From positions 1-64,000 of the forward strand of contig JAABTS010000004.1 of the NCBI GenBank assembly GCA_011389735.1: a stretch of 64,000 nucleotides of DNA. The letters are read 5' to 3'. How positions within the stretch are numbered: position 1 is the first letter of the stretch; the number at the start of each line of letters is the position of its first letter. The stretch is from Desulfobacteraceae bacterium. Lineage in GTDB: Bacteria; Desulfobacterota; Desulfobacteria; Desulfobacterales; JAABTS01. This document shows, piece by piece, positions 42,928 through 49,207 of the stretch. Under the pieces are notes generated by a model. It was not told the DNA's origin. It did no database searches and was given only the letters and a program-made list of their open reading frames with translations. A program made the position numbers and the translations under genes.

Positions 42928-43306
42928 GAGCGATCAATTCCTGTTCCCGTTCAATAAGCGTTTTGGCCAGTTTTAACGCCTGGTAATAATCCGCGGCGAG
43001 GATTCTGCCGCTGATCCGGTCGATCAATCCGAGCAGGCCCGGCGCAGCCTGAACCACTTCCCGCACCAATTCCCAATACCCTTTATGATGCCTGAGCAAA
43101 TTGGGTTCGTCCACATACATCATCTGGATCATAAAATAAATCTTCCGGCAGGGGGAATCCGCCTCATCGGGGCTCATGATATCCCCCTGCCTAAGGATCG
43201 TGGTTTTGTTTTCAATGATGAATTCAGCGCTCCGAGGCCCGTTGGTGATCACGGCGCCTCCCAGAATCAACCGTTCATCAGGCTTTAATTGAAGTTTGAG
43301 CGGCAT
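42899..43306 (-). CDS. flbT: Flagellin mRNA regulator FlbT
   Basis: FlbT binds flagellin mRNA and represses its translation in Caulobacter. The 135-residue protein matches the family: MPLKLQLKPDERLILGGAVI at the start, ENKTTILRQGDIMSPDEADS in the middle, and RKIYFMIQMMYVDEP. It sits between the flagellin gene and flaF. In Desulfobacterota flagellin is more often controlled by FliW and CsrA, so this set is notable. An inter-gene space of about 113 bases separates it from the flagellin stop; no strong ribosome-binding site was seen. Confidence 0.85.
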   Translation of the reverse strand: MPLKLQLKPDERLILGGAVITNGPRSAEFIIENKTTILRQGDIMSPDEADSPCRKIYFMIQMMYVDEPNLLRHHKGYWELVREVVQAAPGLLGLIDRISGRILAADYYQALKLAKTLIEREQELIAHAKESDRGV

Positions 43307-43419
43307 CGGTCTGAATCTCGGTGAATGTTTCTTCGCTATACAATTCTTCAGGCCTTTCCTGAAACGGTTCGGAAGATATTTCCGTTTGAAATTTCATCGT
43401 CACGACGATTTCAGACCGG

Positions 43420-44238
43420 TTATCGAAACAAGGAGAGGACCGACTGCGCCGCCTCCGCCGACAAACTCAACGCTGTAAGCCCGAGCTGCTGTCTGGTTTG
43501 CAGCATGAGCATGTTGGCGCCTTCTTCGTTTGTATCCGCCAGCGTCAGATTATCAGCGCCTGTGGTGAGCGTGTTGATCATGTTTGTTGTGAAATCCTGG
43601 CGGACACTGATGACACTCAGATTCGTGGATAAAGCCGCTGCTTCGGTTCTTAAAGTACCAAGGGCTACGTTTAAACCATCTACTGCGGCGTCAATATCCC
43701 CATCCGTTGTCCAAGTATTTACTGCAGTGTCAATGTTGAGATCCTGATGATATCTGGCGTCAAACCCTTCAATTGTAATCGAGCTGTTCCCATTTTCGTC
43801 AAAATCAACATCCAATGAGCTATTTCTGAGAAAATTGACGCCTTTGTAGCCCGAGTCATTTGCAATATAGTTTATTTGTTTCAGCAAAGCATCAAATTGA
43901 TCCGCCAAAGCCGCTCTGGCGTCTGCGTCCCCGGCGCGTGCGGCTTGAGCAAGGCCTTTTCCCGCTTCAATAAGCCCGGTAATGGAATCGATGCCATGAT
44001 TAGCTGCTTCAATGGTTTGCACCGCTTCTCCCATTGCATCTTTCAGTGCTGAAAGATCAGATGCTCTGGACATTAGGTCTTTTGCGGCAAAAAAATTGAC
44101 CGGATCATCAGAGACTGAATTCACCCGTTTCCCGGTGCTGAGTCGTTCCTGGGTCCTATCCAACAATTTCGCGGTGTTCTGAAGACTGATCAGGTTGCTC
44201 TTCATTCCCGCGGTCAGGGAAATGTCACTTATAGCCAT
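43420..44238 (-). CDS. fliC: Flagellin
   Basis: The 272-residue flagellin consists of D0/D1 helices with a short central region. The N-terminus (LTAGMKSNLISLQNTAKLLD, then TQERLSTGKRVNSVSDDPVN) and C-terminus (QQLGLTALSLSAEAAQSVLS, LFR) are conserved, and a small variable part lies at about 125-190. This is the short alphaproteobacterial-like type. It is exported by the flagellar apparatus to form the filament. AAGGAG precedes the ATG, and a sigma-28-type -10 box lies 20 bases further upstream. flbT and flaF follow. No other flagellar genes are in the window. Confidence 0.93.
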   Translation of the reverse strand: MAISDISLTAGMKSNLISLQNTAKLLDRTQERLSTGKRVNSVSDDPVNFFAAKDLMSRASDLSALKDAMGEAVQTIEAANHGIDSITGLIEAGKGLAQAARAGDADARAALADQFDALLKQINYIANDSGYKGVNFLRNSSLDVDFDENGNSSITIEGFDARYHQDLNIDTAVNTWTTDGDIDAAVDGLNVALGTLRTEAAALSTNLSVISVRQDFTTNMINTLTTGADNLTLADTNEEGANMLMLQTRQQLGLTALSLSAEAAQSVLSLFR

Positions 44239-44260
44239 GGTTATTCTCCTTTTCTAGGGG

Positions 44261-44285
44261 TTATCGGCAATTCTTGCCTTTTTTA
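44261..44285 (-). promoter_or_regulatory. Sigma-28-type promoter of flagellin
   Basis: The minus strand reads GCCGATAA (complement of 44261-44268), an exact sigma-28 -10 box. A TAAA lies 13 rather than the usual 15 bases upstream. A palindrome GGCAA-GAA-TTGCC (44265-44277) overlaps the spacer and could be an operator. The leader would be only about 15 bases. Confidence 0.45.
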
Positions 44286-44506
44286 TGCTCCATAATTTCA
44301 ATCATTAAAAATCAATCCGTCGTTTTTATCCCTCCTTTCTTTTTTTATCTCGCTTTCAATTTCATTATTGGTCGAAACCCGGAAAACCTTTAGAAAAATT
44401 TTAAACATTTTGACTACCCGGCAAGGTTTTGGTATCTTTCATAGATTGACATTATACGTTCAATTAGCCGAACCATCAACAACAATAAAACGTACAGGAG
44501 GGGAAT

Positions 44507-44728
44507 ATGAGCGGGGAAAAGACCGAACACAGCCATGAAGAATTGCAAAAGCGGATTAAATTGCTTGAAGAACGAGTCAGGGCGCTTGAAGAAATGGGAG
44601 GCGCATGCGTGTTCGACGAATGCGAAATTCACGAAGTCAATATTTACAGGTATCCAGTAGATGATGACATGGACACGGACTGGGATGAAGAGGATGATTT
44701 TGAGGGCGGGCGGGATATCCCGTTTTAA
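44507..44728 (+). CDS. Small acidic coiled-coil protein, 73 aa
   Basis: The 73-residue protein has a helical N-terminal half (EELQKRIKLLEERVRALEEM), then CVFDECEIHEVNIYRYP. Its tail is extremely acidic (DDDMDTDWDEEDDFEGG). AGGAGGGG is perfectly placed before the ATG, which strongly supports translation. No family was recognised. Two cysteines (C-x4-C) and acidic residues could bind a metal. It stands alone just before tRNA-Gln. Confidence 0.78.
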   Translation: MSGEKTEHSHEELQKRIKLLEERVRALEEMGGACVFDECEIHEVNIYRYPVDDDMDTDWDEEDDFEGGRDIPF

Positions 44729-44799
44729 TTCCCTTCCATGACACTTCAAATTTTATCTTGACTTGCATTCGAACACGTTGTATTATCTCGGCTTGTTTT

Positions 44800-44873
44800 T
44801 GAGGGATCGTCTAGCGGCAGGACGACGGGTTCTGGCCCCGTTAACCCAGGTTCGAATCCTGGTCCCTCAGCCA
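44800..44873 (+). tRNA. glnT: tRNA-Gln (anticodon CTG)
   Basis: All cloverleaf parts are visible: acceptor TGAGGGA with TCCCTCA, anticodon stem ACGGG/CCCGT around the loop TTCTGGC (anticodon CTG), and T arm CCAGG-TTCGAAT-CCTGG. The discriminator G is followed by an encoded CCA. Confidence 0.93.
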
Positions 44874-44883
44874 CAAACAACCC

Positions 44884-44928
44884 AAGGGCTATGAAGAACC
44901 AGAACAATCCTTCATAGCCCTTTTTATT
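44884..44928 (+). terminator. Rho-independent terminator after tRNA-Gln
   Basis: AAGGGCTATGAAG (44884-44896) and CTTCATAGCCCTT (44910-44922) are exact complements with a 13-base loop, followed by TTTATTTT. Confidence 0.9.
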
Positions 44929-44955
44929 TTCAACCGTTTTTCATTTCAACCTGTC

Positions 44956-45651
44956 ATGAACATGCAAAATTCTTTTCAGTCCGGCGTTGTCGCCAATTTA
45001 CCGGTGTCTCTGAGCGTTGCGGCTTACGGCGGAGTTCTCGGCGTTCTTGCGGCCCAGAAAGGATTGACCGGTCTCGAACTGCTGGCCATGAACCTGATGG
45101 TGTTCGCGGGGTCGGCCCAATTCGTAATCGTGGAGATGTGGACCCGATCTCTTCCGATCTTCGAAATTACGCTCGCCGTGCTGGCGGTAAATATGCGTTA
45201 TCTTTTGATCGGCGCATCTTTAAAACCGGTTTTTTCGGGCCAGCCGCTTCGCAGAAAACTTTACATCATGCATTTTGTGGCCGACGAAAACTGGGCGGTC
45301 ACGATGGCGGCGCATCGAAAAGGAAAAGCGACCATCTGGTTTTTGTTCGGCGGCGGATTGTGTTTGATCACGTTCTGGTGCGCCGGGACTCTTTCAGGCC
45401 ACGGCCTTGGGAGTTTTATTCAGAATCCGGAAACCTATGCCATGGACTTCGCTTTTATCGCCGTTTTCACGGCTCTGGCGGTAAGCCTGTGGCGAGGCAA
45501 GCAGGATCTGCTTCCCTGGATCATCGCCGCGGGCCTCGCCGTGGCCACTGAAAAACTGATTCCCGGCAAATGGTACATCATCACGGGCGGTGTTGGAGGA
45601 GCGTTGATCAGCGCGATTCAACACACGAGGACGGGAGACGAAGCAAAATGA
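44956..45651 (+). CDS. azlC: Branched-chain amino acid exporter subunit AzlC
   Basis: AzlC is the large subunit of the AzlCD inner-membrane exporter. The 231-residue protein has about six membrane spans. Family landmarks are LPVSLSVAAYGGVLGVLAAQ at 15-34, MNLMVFAGSAQFVIVEMW near 50, and VNMRYLLIGASLKP near 80. It overlaps the azlD start by four bases (ATGA), so the two are coupled. No good ribosome-binding site precedes ATG 44956; ATG 44962 is also possible. The tRNA terminator ends 28 bases upstream. Confidence 0.92.
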   Translation: MNMQNSFQSGVVANLPVSLSVAAYGGVLGVLAAQKGLTGLELLAMNLMVFAGSAQFVIVEMWTRSLPIFEITLAVLAVNMRYLLIGASLKPVFSGQPLRRKLYIMHFVADENWAVTMAAHRKGKATIWFLFGGGLCLITFWCAGTLSGHGLGSFIQNPETYAMDFAFIAVFTALAVSLWRGKQDLLPWIIAAGLAVATEKLIPGKWYIITGGVGGALISAIQHTRTGDEAK

Positions 45652-45953
45652 CGATTTCAAGCGGTCAGGCGTTGATTTGCATTGCCATGGCGGCTGCGGT
45701 GACCTATGCGTTGCGCGCGGGAGGCCTGCTGCTGTCTGAAAAAATACCGGACACCGGCCGGTTGAAATCCTTCATGGACGCGCTTCCGGGAACGATTCTA
45801 CTTTCTCTTGTGGCGCCGGGAATTCTTTCCGCCGGTTTCTGGGGAATCCTGGCCTCCGTAGCGGTCGTCATTTGCGTCCGGAAAACGGGCAACCTCTTTT
45901 TATCCATGATGATCGGAGTTCTGATCGTGGCTGTTCAGCGCAATGTTTTATAA
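45648..45953 (+). CDS. azlD: Branched-chain amino acid exporter subunit AzlD
   Basis: The 101-residue protein is the small partner of AzlC. Three or four membrane spans are visible: ALICIAMAAAVTYALRAGGL at the start, LPGTILLSLVAPGILSAGFW in the middle, and a C-terminal LFLSMMIGVLIVAVQR. The R-A-G-G motif after the first helix is family-typical. The start was set at ATG 45648, which overlaps the azlC stop. Confidence 0.9.
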   Translation: MTISSGQALICIAMAAAVTYALRAGGLLLSEKIPDTGRLKSFMDALPGTILLSLVAPGILSAGFWGILASVAVVICVRKTGNLFLSMMIGVLIVAVQRNVL

Positions 45954-45975
45954 AAACGTTTTGGCATGAAATGAA

Positions 45976-46302
45976 CTATAGCTTTTCAGACAATTAATTT
46001 CATCGCGTTGTCGGCCCGTGGATATACGAGTTATGTTGAGTGAGGTTGGAGGTTTCAGGGTACAGGGTGCAGGGTTTTTCATAATTATGGTTCTATAGCT
46101 TTTCAGATAATTAATTTCACTGCGTTGTCGGCCCGGGGTATACGAATTTTATTATGTTGAATGTTGAATGTTGAATGTTGAATGTTGAATGTTGAATGTT
46201 GAATGCGAATCCCCCATTTAGCATTTAACATTCAACATTCAACACAAAATGCAACGCTCCCGGGCCTGCCGCCTTGTGAAATTGAATTCCTGAAAAACTA
46301 TA
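45976..46302 (+). repeat. Two RepA copies in tandem, the second with heptamer array
   Basis: The first copy (45976-46094) has the left end CTATAGCTTTTCAGACAATT, then GGTACAGGGTGCAGGG and TTTTTCATAATTATGG, with no right end. The second (from 46095) is complete, with six TTGAATG heptamers in a row and the right end CCTTGTGAAATTGAATTCC and CTATA. No gene lies in 45954-46351. Confidence 0.75.
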
Positions 46303-46351
46303 CTAAGGCGCGCCAAATGGCGTTTAATATTCTTTTTCGAGCAAGCTTCAG

Positions 46352-47326
46352 TCAGGTATTCCCGTAGGGCTTTCCCAAAGCGGCGGGAGCGTTTCCGGAA
46401 ATCAGTTTCAGGAAAAATTGAGTCCGGCTCGATACATCGGCGTCCCCGGTTTTTTTTTGAGCGTAAGAGATAAACAGGAGCGTAAAAATCATCAGGGGAA
46501 AGGGCGCTGTCTGGAACACTTGAGACGGAATAGACGGGAACCAGTTTTGAAAATAAATGCCCATGACTTGCAGGAATGCAAATAAATACGCTCCGCAGGC
46601 CGCCTTGACCGGATGCCATCCGCCGAAAATCACCAGCGCCAGAGCTATCCAGCCGGTTCCTTCGGCTCCCTGAGGCCGGCCCCATCCGGGCTTGGCCGAC
46701 AGAGAAAACAACGCGCCCGCAAGCCCCACGAGAAGACCTCCGCAGATAGTGTAAAACAATCTCAATTTTTTTGGATCGATTCCCCGGGCGTACGAGGCCT
46801 CGGGATGTTCCCCCACGGATCGAAGTTCCAGGCCGGCCGGGGTTTTGTATAAAAACCACCATATGACGCCGATCATGATGAGGCTGAAATAAACCGGCAA
46901 ATTCTGGTTGAACAGGACGGTTCCGAAGAACGGAATTTTTTCGAGTACGGGGATCGGTAACGGCGGAACCTGGGGACCCTGGAGCCTTGAATAGGGATTG
47001 CCCAGAAAATAGGCCAGATCCCGAGCCATCAATGTCAGCACAAATCCGACCGCCACCTGGGACCGGTTCAGATATATGCTGAACAGCCCTACAATCAAAG
47101 CAATGAGCGCTCCACTGACCGCGCCGCTCAGAAAACCGAGCGCCAGACTGTTGGTTTCATATGCTGCGACGAAAGCGACCATGGCGCTCAGTAGTATGGA
47201 ACCGTCAAGCGAAAGGTTGATGACGCCCGATTTTTCGGTCACGGTTTCTCCCAGAGACGCCAGCACGATTGGAGCGGCTCCGGCGACGACACTCGAAAAC
47301 AAAAGCGTGATTTCAGATTCGTTCAT
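46352..47326 (-). CDS. Nucleoside-type ABC transporter permease 2
   Basis: The 324-residue permease belongs to the BPD_transp_2 family (YufQ/NupC-like) used with BMP-type binding proteins for purine nucleoside uptake. Eight to ten membrane spans are visible. Family features are LASLGETVTEKSGVINLSLDG at about 23-42 (20 shown: LASLGETVTEKSGVINLSLD) and ELRSVGEHPEASYARGIDP near 191. It overlaps the upstream permease by 14 bases. No ATPase or binding protein is adjacent. Confidence 0.88.
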   Translation of the reverse strand: MNESEITLLFSSVVAGAAPIVLASLGETVTEKSGVINLSLDGSILLSAMVAFVAAYETNSLALGFLSGAVSGALIALIVGLFSIYLNRSQVAVGFVLTLMARDLAYFLGNPYSRLQGPQVPPLPIPVLEKIPFFGTVLFNQNLPVYFSLIMIGVIWWFLYKTPAGLELRSVGEHPEASYARGIDPKKLRLFYTICGGLLVGLAGALFSLSAKPGWGRPQGAEGTGWIALALVIFGGWHPVKAACGAYLFAFLQVMGIYFQNWFPSIPSQVFQTAPFPLMIFTLLFISYAQKKTGDADVSSRTQFFLKLISGNAPAALGKPYGNT

Positions 47327-48386
47327 TGGAATTCGCCCGTTTTTGAAACGATTTATGTTTTTCCCGCAAGGCCTGAACCGCCAGAGCCGTCAGCACCAGG
47401 GCGCCCTGGATCACGCCGCTCAGCGACGAATCCATTTGGAGCATCATGGGAAGCTGGATACTCCCCACGTTCAAACCGGCGAACAACAGCGCAACGCCCA
47501 CGGACGCCCAAATGTTGTAGTTCGCCAGCATGACGACCAGCAGCGCCAGATATCCGTAACTTCCTGAAATAGCGGGTATTAATCGATGATACACGCCGCT
47601 GACCTGAATCGTTCCCGCAACGCCCGCAAATCCGCCTGCGAACAGCATGGCCAGAAGCATGTTCTTATCCGGGTTGAGACCGAACAACCGTGATGCGAAT
47701 GGGTTGGCGCCCACGGCTTTTAAATGGAGTCCTATTTTGGTGTAGCGCAAAATCAGTGCGGTCAAAACAACGGCGGCGACGGTCAATGAAAATCCCACGG
47801 GCGAAATCCGGAAACCTTTTAAGGAACTTAGCCATAACTCTATGGGAAACAATTCCGTGCCGCTCATGGACGCAATCCCGGGGCGTTTCCAGGGGCCGAA
47901 GATCAGCCATAAAATGAAACCCTGGGCGACAAAATTGAGTCCAAGGCCGGCGAATATTTCGTTCACGCCGCCTCTGGTTTTTAAAAAACCGGCCAGCAGC
48001 GCCCACAACCCTCCGCCCACAATTCCAGCCGGAAAAGCCGCGATTAAATACATCGTGGGATAGTCCGACGTCATTCCCCATCGCAGCGCCATAGTAGAAA
48101 AAACGGCGCCCATCATCATCTGGCCTTCGACGCCGATATTCCAGAGCCCGATTCTAAAAGTGAACAGCAATCCACAGGCGCATAGCGTCAGCGGTATCCA
48201 GGCGTTCAGTGTTTGAGCGATTTTGGTTCCCGATCCGACGGCTCCTCTGGTAATATAATAGAAGACCTCCAAAGGCGGAGCGCCGGCCGCGATAAGCACC
48301 AATGTGGTCAAGAGCGCCACGGTCGCGCCGGTCAGCACAATTCCGCCAAAAGCCGGGATGAAACGGGATATAACAGTGGATTTCAT
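47313..48386 (-). CDS. Nucleoside-type ABC transporter permease 1
   Basis: The 357-residue protein is the first permease of the pair (YufP/NupB-like). Features are LNAWIPLTLCACGLLFTFRI near 60, WNIGVEGQMMMGA near 84, and the cytoplasmic-loop motif HLKAVGANPFASRLFGLNP near 223. About nine membrane spans are predicted. ATGA overlap with the AlaX-like gene upstream and overlap with permease 2 downstream make a three-gene operon. The usual order in this transporter is binding protein, ATPase, permease, permease; here the first two are absent. Confidence 0.88.
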   Translation of the reverse strand: MKSTVISRFIPAFGGIVLTGATVALLTTLVLIAAGAPPLEVFYYITRGAVGSGTKIAQTLNAWIPLTLCACGLLFTFRIGLWNIGVEGQMMMGAVFSTMALRWGMTSDYPTMYLIAAFPAGIVGGGLWALLAGFLKTRGGVNEIFAGLGLNFVAQGFILWLIFGPWKRPGIASMSGTELFPIELWLSSLKGFRISPVGFSLTVAAVVLTALILRYTKIGLHLKAVGANPFASRLFGLNPDKNMLLAMLFAGGFAGVAGTIQVSGVYHRLIPAISGSYGYLALLVVMLANYNIWASVGVALLFAGLNVGSIQLPMMLQMDSSLSGVIQGALVLTALAVQALREKHKSFQKRANSNERI

Positions 48387-48832
48387 GTCACAGCGGGGGC
48401 GGACAGTTTAAAACGGATTCGCAAAACGGAATCTTCATGGCTAACGGAGGTAATCCGAAAAGCGCCTATCCGGCCGGTCGATGTCACATGCGGCCCGATA
48501 CACGGGCATGCGTCGTAATCTCCGATTCGAACGATCCGAATCGCCTCGCTCCCGTCGCCGGGCAATCGCCCGAGATCGAAATGCTGTACCGCCTTGTCTT
48601 TGTCGATCCATACTTCCTTTACCGGAAGGTCGGCGTCAATCGCCTGGTTGATCCGATTTTCAATTCGTTCGATTTCAGCCTGAGTTAAATTCCGGTCAAA
48701 ACGATAATCGCATTTTGATTTTTTCTTCTCGATATGCGCGCTGAAACATCTTCCGGTCTCGAACAGGTTCACCATGGTGCGGTTTAAAAGATGCTCCGCG
48801 GAATGCATTCGGGGATCCATTTGTTTTTTCAT
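48383..48832 (-). CDS. AlaX-like aminoacyl-tRNA editing domain protein
   Basis: The 149-residue protein has the zinc site of the second additional domain: HSAEHLL near residue 9 (H-x3-H) and CIGPHVTSTG near 113 (C-x3-H). The family hydrolyses mischarged tRNA-Ala or tRNA-Thr. Between lie HIEKKKSKCDYRFD and VKEVWIDKDKAVQ. It lacks the N-terminal beta barrel of long AlaX forms. The start at 48832 has only a weak GGA upstream, and an ATG at 48883 would add 17 residues. It is first in an operon with two ABC permeases, an unusual link. Confidence 0.82.
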   Translation of the reverse strand: MKKQMDPRMHSAEHLLNRTMVNLFETGRCFSAHIEKKKSKCDYRFDRNLTQAEIERIENRINQAIDADLPVKEVWIDKDKAVQHFDLGRLPGDGSEAIRIVRIGDYDACPCIGPHVTSTGRIGAFRITSVSHEDSVLRIRFKLSAPAVT

Positions 48833-48925
48833 CGAAAATCCAATATTCTTGTTTTTTTTGAACGCTGACGAATTTAATTGCAATGATGAAAATCAAACAG
48901 GCCGAAAAAAAGCAAGAAAAAAATC

Positions 48926-49054
48926 GGCGTCTTTCATAAATGCTGATAAATAGTTTACACTTCCCAAATCGGAATCGGTATCGAATTATTACGATCCCGA
49001 TCCCGATCCCGATCCCGATTTTGATGAAACTGTAAACAAGAAATGAAGGACGCC
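48926..49054. repeat. RepD element with covarying ends
   Basis: Ends GGCGTCTTTCAT and ATGAAGGACGCC differ from the copy at 10237 (GGCATC/GATGCC) at one position on each side, and pairing is kept. The arms and GATCCC repeats are otherwise almost identical. 48833-48925 is AT-rich with no gene. Confidence 0.8.
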
Positions 49055-49113
49055 AAAAAATCTATATTTAAATTTTTATCCGTGATGTTTGTCTTTAAGG
49101 TCGGCCTGTGATA

Positions 49114-49160
49114 TATAGCCTTCCGGAAATCAAATTTCACAAGGCGGCAAAAAACCGGCC
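49114..49160 (+). repeat. RepA deletion derivative
   Basis: TATAGCCTTCCGGAAATCAA runs straight into TTCACAAGGCGGC, joining a left outer end to a right inner end. Confidence 0.6.
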
Positions 49161-49207
49161 CAAACACCGGCTATGCAAAACTCTATGACGATTCAACAAA
49201 TATAACC

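Noticed and set aside
44800-45976. Integration site at tRNA-Gln
   Set aside because: No integrase, direct repeat of the tRNA 3' end or foreign gene block was seen. A normal terminator and azlCD follow.
9455-46250. Heptamer arrays considered as CRISPR
   Set aside because: Units are seven bases and contiguous with no unique spacers, and no cas gene is present.
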